Shown in pieces: positions 41,154 to 50,269 of a stretch of 64,000 nt of DNA. The translations under genes and the position numbers were made by a program. The DNA comes from Streptomyces rubellomurinus (GTDB lineage Bacteria; Actinomycetota; Actinomycetes; Streptomycetales; Streptomycetaceae), in contig NZ_JZKH01000025.1 in assembly GCF_000961885.1 (NCBI RefSeq), positions 27,855 through 91,854 of the forward strand. The letters run 5' to 3'. Under the pieces are notes generated by a model. The model was not told the origin of the DNA and did no database searches. It saw nothing but the letters and a program-made list of their open reading frames with translations. Each line of letters opens with the position of its first letter. Positions within the stretch are counted from its first letter, which is position 1.

Positions 41154-42638
41154 ATGACCGGACCGTCCCCCCGCAGTGCGCCGCAGCCGCCGCCCGGCGC
41201 CACCGCCGTGGGCGGCCGGGCCGGGCGGCGGCGCTGGGAGGCGCTCGCCGTCTGCCTGGTCGCCGGGTTCATGACCCTGCTGGACGTCAGCATCGTGAAC
41301 GTCGCGCTGCCCACCGTCCGGGCCGGGCTGCACATGTCGGAGAGCGGCCTGCAGTGGGTGCTCAGCGGCTACGCGCTCGCCTTCGGCCTGGTGCTCGTCC
41401 CGGCCGGGCGCCTCGGCGACGCGCGCAGCCGGCGGGCCGTCTTCCTCACCGGGCTCGCCCTGTTCACGGCCGCGAGCGCGCTGGCCGGGGCGGCGCAGAA
41501 CCAGGAGTGGCTGGTGCTGGCCCGGTTGTTCCAGGGCGCGGCCGGCGGGGTGCTGGTGCCGCAGGTGTCCGGCTTCATCCAGACGCTGTTCCAGGGCCCC
41601 GAGCGCGGCCGGGCGTTCGGCGCGCTCGGCGCGACCATCGGGCTGTCCACGGCGGTCGGCCCGCTGCTCGGCGGGCTGCTGATCCACCTGGCCGGGCCGC
41701 AGGACGGCTGGCGCTGGGTGTTCCTGGTCAACCTGCCGATCGGCGTGGCCGCCCTGCCGATCGCCCGCCGGCTGCTGCCGCCGCCCCCGCCGGCCGGCGA
41801 GCGGGCCGGGCACCGCGACTTCGACCCGGTCGGGGTGCTGCTGCTCGGCGCCGGGACGGTCGCGCTGCTGCTGCCGTTCGTCCAGGAGCGGCAGTGGCAC
41901 GGCTCGGCGCGCTGGCTGCTGCTGCCGCTGGCGGCGGTGCTGCTGGCCGCCTTCGTCGGCTGGGAGCGCGCCTACGGGCGGCGCCGGGAGCCGCTGGTCA
42001 GTCTCGCGCTGTTCGCGGTGCGCCCGTACGCGGCGGGGGTGCTGCTGTCGCTGGTGTACTTCGCCGGGTTCACCGCGATCTTCTTCATCTTCACGCTGTA
42101 CCTCCAGGCGGGCCAGCACTACTCGGCCCTGAAGGCGGGCCTGGCGATCACCCCGTTCGCGGTCGGCTCGGGCGTCGCGGCGGCGGTGGGCGGACGGCTG
42201 GTGAGCCGGCTCGGCCGGCGGCTGGTGGTGCTGGGGCTGGTGATGGTGCTGCTCGGCCTGCTGGGCTCGGCGCTGGCGGTGCAGCTGTGGTCGGGGCCCT
42301 CGGTGGGCTGGACGACGGCGCTGCCGCTGCTGGTCGCGGGGGCGGGCAGCGGGCTGGTGATCGCGCCGAACCAGACGCTGACGCTCCAGCAGGTGCCGCT
42401 GACCAGGGCGGGCAGCGCGGGCGGGGTGCTGCAGACCGCCCAGCGGGTCGGCTCGGCGGTGGGCATCGCGGTGGTCGGCTCGGTGTTCTTCGCGCACGCC
42501 GCCGGGCCGCACCCGGACTGGGCGTACGCCTTCCAACTGGGCGTCACCGTCGCGGCGGGCCTGGTGCTCGCGGCGCTGCTGGTGGCCCTGACCGACGTGC
42601 GGACGGGCGGGGGCCGAAACCGCTTGCCGTCCGGGTAG
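41154..42638 (+). CDS. DHA2-family MFS multidrug exporter
   Basis: 494-residue fourteen-helix exporter. '[23 protein letters not shown]' (helix 1), '[19 protein letters not shown]' (motif A), '[31 protein letters not shown]' and '[19 protein letters not shown]' (motif C) are typical of the EmrB/QacA branch. The N-terminal 30 residues are Pro/Arg/Gly-rich and cytoplasmic. No strong ribosome site precedes the ATG. It faces the other DHA2 gene across a short region; no TetR or MarR gene is adjacent, so regulation is unclear. Substrate unknown. Confidence 0.92.
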   Translation: MTGPSPRSAPQPPPGATAVGGRAGRRRWEALAVCLVAGFMTLLDVSIVNVALPTVRAGLHMSESGLQWVLSGYALAFGLVLVPAGRLGDARSRRAVFLTGLALFTAASALAGAAQNQEWLVLARLFQGAAGGVLVPQVSGFIQTLFQGPERGRAFGALGATIGLSTAVGPLLGGLLIHLAGPQDGWRWVFLVNLPIGVAALPIARRLLPPPPPAGERAGHRDFDPVGVLLLGAGTVALLLPFVQERQWHGSARWLLLPLAAVLLAAFVGWERAYGRRREPLVSLALFAVRPYAAGVLLSLVYFAGFTAIFFIFTLYLQAGQHYSALKAGLAITPFAVGSGVAAAVGGRLVSRLGRRLVVLGLVMVLLGLLGSALAVQLWSGPSVGWTTALPLLVAGAGSGLVIAPNQTLTLQQVPLTRAGSAGGVLQTAQRVGSAVGIAVVGSVFFAHAAGPHPDWAYAFQLGVTVAAGLVLAALLVALTDVRTGGGRNRLPSG

Positions 42639-42660
42639 GCCGGGCCCGTAGCATCCCCTG
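42624..42660 (+). promoter_or_regulatory. Leaderless promoter of the HEAT-like gene
   Basis: TTGCCG (42624-42629), a 19-nt spacer and TAGCAT (42649-42654), then 6 nt to the GTG at 42661. The promoter overlaps the end of the exporter gene, showing that the downstream gene can be transcribed on its own. Confidence 0.5.
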
Positions 42661-43878
42661 GTGACCGCGATAGCCGATCTGACCCCGCTGTACGGACCGG
42701 ACGAACTGGCCGCCCTGCGCCGCCTGGACGCCGACGAGCTGGCGCGCTGCGCCGCCGACCGGGCGCGCCCGTGGTGGCAGCGCCGGGCCTGCGTGCAGGC
42801 GCTGGCCGGGCGGCTGCCGCAGCCGTGGACCGCCGAGCTGATCGCCCGGGTGCAGGACCCGGACGAGACGAGCGAGGTCCGGATCGCGCTGCTCGACCTG
42901 CTGGGCGACCGGGCCGAACTGCTGCCCTGGCTGCGCCACGAGGACCGCGCGGGCGAGGGCGCGTACGGGATGCGGGAGGCCTTCCTGAAGGCCCGGGGCG
43001 TGCTCGGTGACCTCGACGCCCTGCCCGGGCTGGCGGCCGTCGCCGCCGGCCCCTGGCCGCACCGCCGCGAGACGGGGGAGGCGGGCCTGGACGCACTCGT
43101 CGCCCGGTACGGGCCGGCGGCCGTCCTCGCCGAGCTCGGGGAGGGCCCCGGGAGCCGCTTCGAGGACCGGCTGGCCCGGGTGCGGCTGCGGCACGCGGCC
43201 GGCCGGGACGTCACCGACGCGCTCGCCGACCCGGACCACGCCGTCGCCCACCGGGCCGCCGAACTGGCCGACGACCCGGCCGCGTTGCGGGGCCTGCTGG
43301 CCGGCGAGCCGACCGTCGACACCGCGCTGTGGGCGCTGTGGGCCCTGCACCGCCTGACCGGCGACACCGCCGAGACCCGGGCCGGGTACCGGCGGCTCGG
43401 CAGCCCCCGGGTGGAGGTCCCCGGCCTGCCCGAGGACGTCCGCCGCGCGGTGCTGCACGAGTACGCCGGGACGTGCGAGCGCGACACCGACCCGCGCTGG
43501 CGCGTCGAGGCGCTGTGCACCGAGCCGCCCGCGCCCGTCGACGTGGACGGCCAACTGCGCCGCGCGGTCGAGGTGTTGACGGCCGAGGGCGCCGAGCCGA
43601 AGGAGCCGGTGTCGGCGGGCGAGGACAACCAGCAGGGCGACGGCTGCTACCACGTGATCTACCACCACGAGGACGTCAGCCTCTTCGTCAGCACTCTCGG
43701 CCCCTTCGTGCACGGCGACGAGGGCGAGGAGATCCTGCGCGGCCCGCTGGAGCGGGCGGGCCTGCGCTGGATCGACGACGCCGTCACGGAGACGGTGGTC
43801 ACCGGGCTGTGCGTCTACTACTTCGGGGAGCGGGTGCCGCTGAAGGTCGACACCCTGCTGTTCTACTGGCAGGACTGA
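42661..43878 (+). CDS. HEAT-repeat-like hypothetical protein
   Basis: 405-residue soluble protein. The first 260 residues are Ala/Leu/Arg-rich paired helices ('[54 protein letters not shown]', '[24 protein letters not shown]') like HEAT/Armadillo repeats of protein-binding scaffolds. The C-terminal part ('[25 protein letters not shown]...[26 protein letters not shown]') is a compact alpha-beta domain rich in aromatic residues. No catalytic motif is seen. It is convergent with a membrane protein, 13 nt apart. Function unknown. Confidence 0.72.
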   Translation: MTAIADLTPLYGPDELAALRRLDADELARCAADRARPWWQRRACVQALAGRLPQPWTAELIARVQDPDETSEVRIALLDLLGDRAELLPWLRHEDRAGEGAYGMREAFLKARGVLGDLDALPGLAAVAAGPWPHRRETGEAGLDALVARYGPAAVLAELGEGPGSRFEDRLARVRLRHAAGRDVTDALADPDHAVAHRAAELADDPAALRGLLAGEPTVDTALWALWALHRLTGDTAETRAGYRRLGSPRVEVPGLPEDVRRAVLHEYAGTCERDTDPRWRVEALCTEPPAPVDVDGQLRRAVEVLTAEGAEPKEPVSAGEDNQQGDGCYHVIYHHEDVSLFVSTLGPFVHGDEGEEILRGPLERAGLRWIDDAVTETVVTGLCVYYFGERVPLKVDTLLFYWQD

Positions 43879-43891
43879 TCTCGCCGCTCCG

Positions 43892-44671
43892 TCACGACGC
43901 CGGGGCCGCCGACTGGCGGGGGAGTGCCGCGCGGCGCGTGAACTGCCCCGAGGTGTGGGCGAGTTCGAGCGCGGCGCCGATCCAGGCGGCGCCGAACGCC
44001 CAGGTGCAGAACCACTCGCACAGGTACAGCGGGCGCACCGGCCAGCCCTTGCCGACGCCCGTCAGGCCGGCCAGCGCGGCGAGCACCAGCAGGGCCAGGA
44101 TCACCACCCCGGCCGCCAGGTACGCCCGGTCGACCCAACGCGGCTGCACCGAGCGCGGGTTGCGGAAGGAGTACAGGCAGAACAGCGCCAGCAGGGACAG
44201 CAGCAGCGCCGCGAACACCAGGTGCAGCACGCCGATCGTGGCCTGGAAGGCCGACGGGTCGTCCGGCGAGGTCGGGCAGAGTGCGACGCCGAGCGCGAAC
44301 AGCCCGGCGGCGCTGCTCCAGCGGTCGTCCCGCCGGTCGAAGCGGTAGCAGATCAGGAACACCCCGAGCGCGCACAGCCCGCCGACGAAGAGGTTCCGGG
44401 TGCTGGTGTAGTACGAGCCGCTCATCGAGTCCGGCCACCAGCCCGCCGTGCTCTGCCCGCGCAGCTCGGCGAACAGCCAGTTGCCCACCGGCAGGACGAG
44501 CGGCAGCAGGATGCCGATCAGGCCGACGCCCAGGCGCAGCAGGGTGACGGTCCGTTCGTCCTGGGTGCTCCCGGGGGCGGCGGTGGGTGTGCCGTCGGCG
44601 GTGTCGACGGCGGTGTCGACGTCGGCGGCATTGTCCTGAACGGCTCTTGATTCCTGTGGACGACGGGTCAT
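43892..44671 (-). CDS. Hypothetical seven-helix membrane protein
   Basis: 259 residues. A 45-residue acidic/Thr-rich cytoplasmic N-terminus precedes about seven transmembrane helices: 'LLRLGVGLIGILLPLVLPVGNWLF', 'NLFVGGLCALGVFLICY', 'AAGLFALGVALCPT', 'IGVLHLVFAALLLSLLALFCLYS', 'LAAGVVILALLVLAALAGLTGV' and 'CTWAFGAAWIGAALEL'. The loop 'GWWPDSMSGSYYTSTRNLF' and Cys/His near 'CPTSPDD' and 'LHLVF' resemble DUF998-like proteins, many of which are uncharacterised. AGGGAGG-type sequence lies upstream of the ATG. No partner gene is obvious. Confidence 0.7.
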   Translation of the reverse strand: MTRRPQESRAVQDNAADVDTAVDTADGTPTAAPGSTQDERTVTLLRLGVGLIGILLPLVLPVGNWLFAELRGQSTAGWWPDSMSGSYYTSTRNLFVGGLCALGVFLICYRFDRRDDRWSSAAGLFALGVALCPTSPDDPSAFQATIGVLHLVFAALLLSLLALFCLYSFRNPRSVQPRWVDRAYLAAGVVILALLVLAALAGLTGVGKGWPVRPLYLCEWFCTWAFGAAWIGAALELAHTSGQFTRRAALPRQSAAPAS

Positions 44672-44731
44672 GGCGGCCTCCCTGCACCGGACTTCTGCCA
44701 CCTGGTGTACCCGCGCGACGCCGTAGCGTCA

Positions 44732-44776
44732 CCACCGGATCGGGCGGTTTTTCGCCTTGACGGCCCGATCCGGTGG
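44732..44776 (-). terminator. Terminator of the GntR/DUF1648 operon
   Basis: Perfect 14-bp stem (CCACCGGATCGGGC with GCCCGATCCGGTGG at 44763-44776) around a 17-nt loop that contains T5 on the plus strand. It lies 34 nt downstream of the leftward operon's last stop codon. Confidence 0.7.
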
Positions 44777-44810
44777 GTCCTGTGGTGGGTCCGCCGTGCC
44801 GTGCGTGCGC

Positions 44811-45818
44811 TCAGCGACTCGGGTGGCCGTCAGCGCTCTTCGCCCGGGCCAGCAGCGAGTTGAGCAGCGCGGCACCGCGCTCGGCGTCGTCCACGCTCAC
44901 CGCGAAGTCCGCGCCGCGCCGGGTGCGCACCACCAGGCACTCGCCGCCGCGCACCATCACCGTGGTGCCGAGCCCGTTGATCCGGTACCCCCAGCCGCCG
45001 GCCTGCCGCGCGGTGCGCCGCTCGGCCCGCGCCGAGACGAGCTCGGCGAGCTTCCAGTGCCGGCCCGGCCGGCCGAACGGGCCGAAGCCGACGTGCAGGC
45101 CCTCGGCGCTGACCCGGACCCGCACCGAGGCGAACAGCCACAGCGCCACCGCCACGGTCGCGCACGGCGTGACCACCTGCCAGCGGATTCCGGTCAGTCC
45201 GCTCAGCGCCGCGAGCGCGGCCCCCAGCGCGCCGATGCCGCAGGCGACGGCAGCCAGGTTCAGCCACGGGTTGCCGGCGCGGGACAGCCAGGCGACCCGC
45301 TCCCCGGGCGGGATCGGCAGCACCGGCGCCCCCGCCGGCGGCGCGCCCCGGTCCCCGGCGCCGGGCCGGCGGGCGGCCAGCCCGGTGAGCAGCATGACCA
45401 GGCCCGCCGCCGCGACGACGGCGACCACCTCGATGCCCATCGGGGCGGCGTCCTGCCAGCGGGCGCGGTCGAGGTTGGCGTGCACGATCGAGGTCTGCGC
45501 GCCGGTCAGCAGCACGCCGGTGCCGGACAGCACCGGCCAGGCCCAGCCGCGCGCCGGCCCGGGCCGGAACCGGTGGCCGAGCGCGACGCCGAGGACGACG
45601 ACCAGCCAGACCGCCGCCGGGAACAGCGCCGCGGCCAGCAGCGGCATCGAGTCGTCCGGGTCCCGCCCGTCCCAGTGGGTGGCCACCTGCTCCGGCAGCC
45701 GGTGCCGGGCGGCCAGCGGCAGGGCGACCAGCAGGGCCGTCACGCCCGCCGACCACACCGCCGCGCCCCAGAAGGCAGGTCCGAATCCTCCGCCGCGTTC
45801 CGGCGTTCCCTCCGTCAC
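44811..45818 (-). CDS. DUF1648-domain membrane protein (YtrA-operon type)
   Basis: 335 residues. The N-terminal DUF1648 signature is 'LPEQVATHWDGRDPDDSMP' after the first helix, followed by helices 'LLAAALFPAAVWLVVVLGVALG', 'WPVLSGTGVLLTGAQTSIV', 'IEVVAVVAAAGLVMLLTGL', then a later pair around 'LAAVACGIGALGAALAAL' and 'VTPCATVAVALWLFASV'. The final 90 residues are a PH-like cytoplasmic domain ('GLHVGFGPFGRPGRHWKLAELVSARAERR'). Its GTG overlaps the stop of the GntR gene (GTGA), so the two are translationally coupled. YtrA/DUF1648 operons respond to cell-wall-active compounds in other Gram-positives. Confidence 0.88.
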   Translation of the reverse strand: MTEGTPERGGGFGPAFWGAAVWSAGVTALLVALPLAARHRLPEQVATHWDGRDPDDSMPLLAAALFPAAVWLVVVLGVALGHRFRPGPARGWAWPVLSGTGVLLTGAQTSIVHANLDRARWQDAAPMGIEVVAVVAAAGLVMLLTGLAARRPGAGDRGAPPAGAPVLPIPPGERVAWLSRAGNPWLNLAAVACGIGALGAALAALSGLTGIRWQVVTPCATVAVALWLFASVRVRVSAEGLHVGFGPFGRPGRHWKLAELVSARAERRTARQAGGWGYRINGLGTTVMVRGGECLVVRTRRGADFAVSVDDAERGAALLNSLLARAKSADGHPSR

Positions 45819-46162
45819 GTCATCCCCCTGATCAGTTCCACGAGTTCGTCCGCGCTGTAGCCGGCCTTCGCCGCGTCCGCCACCAACTGCCGCACCCGGG
45901 CGACGAGTTCGGCGCGTTCGTCGGCGCCGCCGGCGATCGTGATGCCCCGGCCCCGGCGGAACTCCAGCACCCCCTCGTCGCGCAGGGTGCGCAGCCCGCG
46001 CAGCACGGTGTTGGTGTTCACCCCGAGCGCCCGGGCCAGCTCCCGGGCGGGCGGCAGCTTGTCCCCGGGCGCGCACTCGCCCTCGGCGACGGCCCGCCGG
46101 ATCGCTCCCGCGACCTGCTCGTGCAGGGGGCGGGTGTCCCCGAGGCTCAGCTTCAGCAACAT
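45815..46162 (-). CDS. YtrA-subfamily GntR regulator
   Basis: 115-residue GntR protein with winged HTH ('PLHEQVAGAIRRAVAEGECAPGDKLPPARELARALGVNTNTVLRGLRTLRDEGVLEFRRGRGITIAG') and only a short C-terminal helical tail ('ELVARVRQLVADAAKAGYSADELVELIRGM') typical of the YtrA group. It lacks a large ligand-binding domain. A perfect 9-bp inverted repeat overlaps its start codon (46161-46185), so autorepression is very likely. The stop overlaps the start of the DUF1648 gene. No ABC-transporter ATPase follows, unlike many ytr operons. Confidence 0.93.
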   Translation of the reverse strand: MLLKLSLGDTRPLHEQVAGAIRRAVAEGECAPGDKLPPARELARALGVNTNTVLRGLRTLRDEGVLEFRRGRGITIAGGADERAELVARVRQLVADAAKAGYSADELVELIRGMT

Positions 46163-46185
46163 GGTGCTATTGACACTAGCACCAT
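46161..46185. promoter_or_regulatory. YtrA operator overlapping the regulator start codon
   Basis: ATGGTGCTA (46161-46169), 7-nt spacer, TAGCACCAT (46177-46185): a perfect 9-bp inverted repeat. Its left arm includes the first two bases of the leftward start codon, leaving no room for a ribosome site, so the mRNA is probably leaderless. Confidence 0.75.
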
Positions 46186-46331
46186 GCGGTTCATCCGCCG
46201 CCGCCGGACGGTGGCTTCCCGGCGCACCGGGCGCGGGAGGTGGCTGGGGGAGGTGGCTGAGGGAGACGGCTGCGGGCGGCGCTAGGCTCGCGGCGAGCGG
46301 AGATCGACACTGCGGAGAAGGGGGTGCGCGC

Positions 46332-47060
46332 ATGGGTCTCGCCGGGCGCACGATGGTGGTCACCGGGGCCGGACGCGGGTTCGGGCGGGCGTTGGCGCTG
46401 CAAGCGGGCCGGTCGGGGGCGCGGCTGTTCGTGTCCGCGCGCTCGCTGGAAGCGGCCCGGCGGGTGGCCGACGAGGTGGCGGCCGACAGTGGCGCGACGG
46501 TGGACGCGTTCGCCTGCGACCTGGCCGACCCGGCCGCGATCAGGGCCTTCGCGGCGGGGGTCGCCGCCCGCACCGGGCACGTGGACGTCCTGGTCAACAA
46601 CGGCGCCCGCTACCTCGCCGGCCCCGACCTGGGGGACGCCGACGACGACGCGATCGCCGACACCGTCGCCTCCGGCGCCACCGGCACCCTGCTGACGGCC
46701 AAGCACTTCCTGCCGCTGCTGCGCGCCTCGGCCGGCGCCGACATGGTCAACCTGGTCTCCGCCGCCGCGGAGACCCGCAACCACCGCTCCGAGGCCCACC
46801 CCGCGTTCTACGCCGCCAAGGCCGCCCAGGCCGGCTTCGCGGACGTACTCGCCCACCGGCTGCGCCCCGAGGGCATCCGCGTCATCTCGCTCTACCCGCC
46901 GGAGTTCACGGACGGCGACCCGCTCGCCCCCTCCTGGCAGGAGGCCTCCCGGACCGCGGACGACCCGCTGACCGCCCAGTCCGTCCTCGACTGCGTCCTG
47001 TTCGCGATCGGCCAGCCGCGCGACTGCTTCATCCGCTCCTTCCACTTCGAGCAGGTGTAG
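46332..47060 (+). CDS. SDR-family oxidoreductase
   Basis: 242-residue short-chain dehydrogenase. Cofactor loop TGAGRGFG near residues 11-18, 'VLVNNGARYLAG' (NNxG), Ser in 'NLVSAAAET', Tyr and Lys in 'AFYAAKAAQAGFADVLAHRLRPEGIRVISLYPPEF'. It is shorter at the C-terminus than FabG-like enzymes and lacks the VDGG ending. GGAGAAGGGG lies about 9 nt before the ATG. It is divergent from the YtrA gene, whose operator is 147 nt away and probably does not control it. Substrate unknown. Confidence 0.9.
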   Translation: MGLAGRTMVVTGAGRGFGRALALQAGRSGARLFVSARSLEAARRVADEVAADSGATVDAFACDLADPAAIRAFAAGVAARTGHVDVLVNNGARYLAGPDLGDADDDAIADTVASGATGTLLTAKHFLPLLRASAGADMVNLVSAAAETRNHRSEAHPAFYAAKAAQAGFADVLAHRLRPEGIRVISLYPPEFTDGDPLAPSWQEASRTADDPLTAQSVLDCVLFAIGQPRDCFIRSFHFEQV

Positions 47061-47205
47061 GCGGACCCCGAGCGCGGCCGCGTATGGAGGGCGTTCGGAA
47101 CGGCGCCCGGGGCGTCAGGGAGCCGTCAAGAGCGCGGGGCCGGCCGGGGTGGGGGCGGTTGGGTGGACGGTGGAAGGACACCGCACCACACGACGAGGAC
47201 GGACC

Positions 47206-47760
47206 ATGCACGGCAGCGAGCGGCACGAGGACGGCGCGATACCCCGGGTGCTGGTCGGGGTCAGCGGCTCGCTGGGCAGCCTGGCCGCTCTGCACCGCGG
47301 CCTCGCCGAGGCGCGCCGACGCGGCGCCGAGCTGTGGCCGGTGCTCGCCTGGGAGCCGCCCGGTGGCGAGCACGGCTACCTCCGCTCGCCCTGCCCGCCG
47401 CTGCTCGCCGCCGTCCGGGAGGCCGCCGAGCGGCGGCTGCACGAGGCGCTGGACGCCGCGTTCGGCGGCACCGACCCCGGTGTGCGGCTGCGGCCGGTGG
47501 TGATCCGCGGCGAGGCCGGGCCCGCCCTGGTGCACCTCGCCGACCGGCCCGACGACCTGCTCGTCCTCGGCCGCGCCGGCGGCCCGCTGCAGCGCCGGCT
47601 GCGGCGCTCGGTGCCCGGGTACTGCGCCCGCCGGGCCGACTGCCCGGTGCTGACCGTCCCGGCACCCGAGCTGCTGCACGACCTGACGGCGCTGCACCGC
47701 CGCGCCCGCCTGCACCTGCCGCTCCCCGCCGCGCGCGAACTCGCCGCGGCGAAGCGGTAG
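47206..47760 (+). CDS. Universal stress protein-like protein
   Basis: 184-residue UspA-fold protein with extensions at both ends. 'PRVLVGVSGSLGSLAALHRGLAEARRRGAELWPVLAW' is the first half, and 'LVLGRAGGPLQRRLRRSVPGYCARRADCPVLTVP' the nucleotide loop, in which the G-x2-G-x9-G(S/T) pattern is altered by Arg-rich residues. ATP binding is therefore doubtful. A 25-residue basic C-terminal helix follows. ATG at 47206 has CGAGGAC upstream. Six nt after its stop a GTG can start a small membrane protein, suggesting a two-gene operon. Confidence 0.82.
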   Translation: MHGSERHEDGAIPRVLVGVSGSLGSLAALHRGLAEARRRGAELWPVLAWEPPGGEHGYLRSPCPPLLAAVREAAERRLHEALDAAFGGTDPGVRLRPVVIRGEAGPALVHLADRPDDLLVLGRAGGPLQRRLRRSVPGYCARRADCPVLTVPAPELLHDLTALHRRARLHLPLPAARELAAAKR

Positions 47761-47766
47761 TCGGCG

Positions 47767-48216
47767 GTGCGGACGCACCGGGCGGGGGCCGGCGGCCGGC
47801 CCCCGATGTACCGGGCCCGGCCCGGTGGGCGCCGGTACCACCCGGTGCGCGCCCGGGCGGCCGCCGCCACCTCCGGCACCGCCGCCCTCCTGGCGTGCGG
47901 GGCCCTCGCGCTCGGCCTCGGCGCGCTCGGCGACCTGCACGCCGGCCGGGCCCCGTACCTCGCCCACCTCGCCCTGTGCGCGCTGCTCGGCGGCTGCGCC
48001 CGGCCGCGCGCCGCGCCGCTGATCGGGCTGGCCGCCTGGCTGTGCTGCAACGCCTTCGCCGAGCACCGGCACGCCGAACTCGGCTGGGCCGGGCCCGGGT
48101 GGGAGCTGGGGCACTACGCGATGTTCACCGCCGCCGCGTGGCTGGCCGCCCTGCCCGCGGTCCTGCCCCGCCGGACCGTACGGGTGGCGCTGCTGCGCCC
48201 GGACGGCACGGCCTGA
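47767..48216 (+). CDS. Small three-helix membrane protein, unknown
   Basis: Up to 149 residues. A basic N-terminus (RARPGGRRYHPVRARAA) is followed by hydrophobic segments 'GTAALLACGALALGLGALG', 'YLAHLALCALLGGCARPRAAPLIGLAAWLCCNAFAEH' and 'GHYAMFTAAAWLAALPAVLP'. The pattern of His/Cys (CCNAF, HRHAELGW) is distinctive but unrecognised. The first GTG is only 6 nt beyond the stress-protein stop; an ATG at 47806 is an alternative. Co-expression with the stress protein is likely from spacing. Confidence 0.6.
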   Translation: MRTHRAGAGGRPPMYRARPGGRRYHPVRARAAAATSGTAALLACGALALGLGALGDLHAGRAPYLAHLALCALLGGCARPRAAPLIGLAAWLCCNAFAEHRHAELGWAGPGWELGHYAMFTAAAWLAALPAVLPRRTVRVALLRPDGTA

Positions 48217-48591
48217 CGCGGCCCCCATGGACGGCCCGCCTCCCCGGGGTGGGCCGCACCGGTGCGCAGGGCTCCGGCCGGTACTCCGGAGCTGCGGCCG
48301 CCGGTGGCACACCGGGGCGCGCGGTGCGTCGGTCGCGGCTTCGGACGGCGGGCCCCGTCGAGCGATCTCCACCGAGGGGGCCCGCCGCGACCGCCCCGCG
48401 CGCCCTGACGGCCGGTCGCAGCCGGCCTCGTCCCGTACTGGTGCCCGGCTGCCGCTGGCGCCGGCGCGCGCGAGCGCTGCCCGACCGCGCCCGTGCGCCG
48501 CGAGTTCGACGGTCCGCTACCCGCACACGGCCCCCCGGATCGGGGCCTGCTCGGCGGTGCGGCGTCCAGCCCGGCGATCGGACCCGAACGG
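48217..48591. other. Intergenic stretch without a supportable gene
   Basis: 375 nt between convergent genes. All frames are either broken or have atypical Arg/Pro-rich translations expected of non-coding GC-rich DNA. No strong hairpin, repeat or RNA gene was recognised. Confidence 0.5.
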
Positions 48592-49575
48592 TCAGTCCTC
48601 GGCCGGGAGTTCCGCCGGGACGGCGATGACGTCCACCAGGGCCTCGCCGCGCAGGACGGTCAGCGGCAGCGGGCGGCCGATCGCGTCGGCGAGCATCAGG
48701 CCCTGGAGCGCCTGCGCGCTGGCCATCGGCTCGCCGCCGGCCGTCAGCAGCAGGTCGCCCTCGTGCAGGCCGGCCCGGGCGGCCGGGGAGGCGGGCACCA
48801 CCTCGACGATGCGCAGGCCGGCGCGCTGCCCGGTGCGCTGCCGCAGGGGCGGCGGCAGCGGCGCGGGGACCCCGGCCAGGCCCAGGTAGGCGCGGCGGAT
48901 CCGGCCCTCGGCGAGCAGGGCGGCGATGATCCGCCGACTGGTCGCGTTGATCGGGACGGCCAGCCCCAGCCCGTTTCCGGCCACCGCCGTGGTGATGCCG
49001 ACCACCTCACCGGCCGCCGTGGCCAGGGCGCCGCCAGAGTTGCCGGGGTTGAGGGCGGCGTCGGTCTGTATCACGTCGTCGATGACGCGCGCCGCGCTGC
49101 CCGCGCGGGTCGGCAGCGAGCGGCCGAGCGCGCTCACCACCCCCGCCGTGACGGTGCCGGCCAGCCCCAGCGGGTTGCCGACCGCGACCACCAGCTGCCC
49201 GACCCGCAGCGCGGTAGCCTCGCCGAGCGTCACCGGCGCCGGGGTCGGGCCGTCCGCGCGCAGCACGGCCAGGTCGGAGAGCGGGTCGGCGCCGATGGTG
49301 TGGAACGGGGCGGTGGTGCCGTCCGCGAAGGCCAGTGTCCCGGCGTCGGCGCGGCCGACGACGTGCGCGTTGGTGAGCAGGAAGCCGGTCTCGGTGAACA
49401 CCACCGCCGAGCCGAGCGCGGTGCCGAACCAGCCGCCCCGGCCGCGCCGGCCGACCTGCAGGGCCGCGACCCGGGGCGTCACGGCCGCGGCCACGGTGGT
49501 GACGATGCGCGAGTAGGAGTCCAGCGGTGACTCCGCCCCGGGGGCGCGGCCCGGCCCGGGGAGCGTGTCGGCCAT
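48592..49575 (-). CDS. HtrA-like S1C serine protease with PDZ domain, no signal peptide
   Basis: 327 residues. Trypsin-like domain with triad His71 ('LLTNAHVVG'), Asp101 ('DPLSDLAVL') and Ser180 ('ALNPGNSGG'), then a C-terminal PDZ domain ('GLRIVEVVPASPAARAGLHEGDLLLTAGGEPM'). Unlike typical HtrA/DegP there is no transmembrane helix or signal, so it may act in the cytoplasm or leave by another route. Such short actinobacterial S1C proteases occur singly. ATG at 49575 is preceded by AGAGGGGG at 9 nt; a GTG at 49584 is too near that site. The role is presumably protein quality control. Confidence 0.9.
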   Translation of the reverse strand: MADTLPGPGRAPGAESPLDSYSRIVTTVAAAVTPRVAALQVGRRGRGGWFGTALGSAVVFTETGFLLTNAHVVGRADAGTLAFADGTTAPFHTIGADPLSDLAVLRADGPTPAPVTLGEATALRVGQLVVAVGNPLGLAGTVTAGVVSALGRSLPTRAGSAARVIDDVIQTDAALNPGNSGGALATAAGEVVGITTAVAGNGLGLAVPINATSRRIIAALLAEGRIRRAYLGLAGVPAPLPPPLRQRTGQRAGLRIVEVVPASPAARAGLHEGDLLLTAGGEPMASAQALQGLMLADAIGRPLPLTVLRGEALVDVIAVPAELPAED

Positions 49576-49781
49576 GGTGTCCACCCCCTCTCGGGTGCTC
49601 CGGACAGCGGCGGTCTCCCGGTAGCAACAACGGCGGGGCGCCGCGCGTTCCGCGCTCGCCGCACCACCCCCTGAGGCCGTCCGGATGTGGTCTTGACGAG
49701 GCCCCGACGAGCGGGAAACAGCAAAGGAGAAGCAAAGCTGGCGTATGGTTCGAGCAAATCCGCATCGGTGGGAGGGGCACG

Positions 49782-50255
49782 ATGGAGACCGCGCAGGACC
49801 AGGACGTCCGGGACGAGCTCGACCCGCTGCTGCGCCCCACCCGGGACGCGCTGCTCGGGCGCGGCAGCTACCGCCTCCCGCGGTGGAAGCGGCTCCTGCA
49901 GCCGGGCGCGGCGGGGCGCGCGGCGTGGATCCGGCTGGAGACGGACGCCCAGGCCGAGCGCCTGGGCCGGCGGACGCCCGGCACCGAGCACGTCCTGCTC
50001 GCCGTCCTCGCCGTCCACGAAGTGGCCGTCCGGGAGCCGGGGTTGGCGCCCGAGGCGGCGCGCGGCGAGCTGTTCGACCGGCTCGGCGTCGACTACGCCC
50101 GGGCCCACGCGGCGTTGGACGCGGGCGAGGTCGCGCTGCCCTCCGACCCGCGCTCGGTCGAGGAGTACCTGTCCGTCGGCGGTGCCGAGCAGCTGCTGGA
50201 CGCGCTCCTGCAGGAGGACACCCGGGCCAGGCGCCTGGTGGAGGCGCTGGGGTGA
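49782..50255 (+). CDS. Clp N-terminal-like (ClpR) domain protein
   Basis: 157-residue soluble helical protein. Residues about 50-120 ('ETDAQAERLGRRTPGTEHVLLAVLAVHEV') match the first half of the Clp repeat ('A..lG...vGTEHLLLAL') that in ClpC/ClpA binds adaptors and substrates; a degenerate second repeat follows ('DYARAHAALDAGE'). There is no ATPase module. Stand-alone Clp-N proteins such as ClpS-like or toxin-related forms exist in actinobacteria but their partners are unknown. GGAGGGG lies 4 nt before the ATG region. It is divergent from the HtrA-like gene, linking two proteolysis-related proteins. Confidence 0.8.
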   Translation: METAQDQDVRDELDPLLRPTRDALLGRGSYRLPRWKRLLQPGAAGRAAWIRLETDAQAERLGRRTPGTEHVLLAVLAVHEVAVREPGLAPEAARGELFDRLGVDYARAHAALDAGEVALPSDPRSVEEYLSVGGAEQLLDALLQEDTRARRLVEALG

Positions 50256-50269
50256 GCGGAAGCGCGGCT

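Noticed and set aside
48217..48591. Possible gene or RNA in the 375-nt gap
   Set aside because: Translations are Arg/Pro-rich in all frames, and no conserved RNA structure or tRNA-like cloverleaf was seen.
49690..49750. Promoter TTGACG plus TATGGT before the Clp-N-like gene
   Set aside because: The two boxes are about 45 nt apart, and no single pair with acceptable spacing was found.
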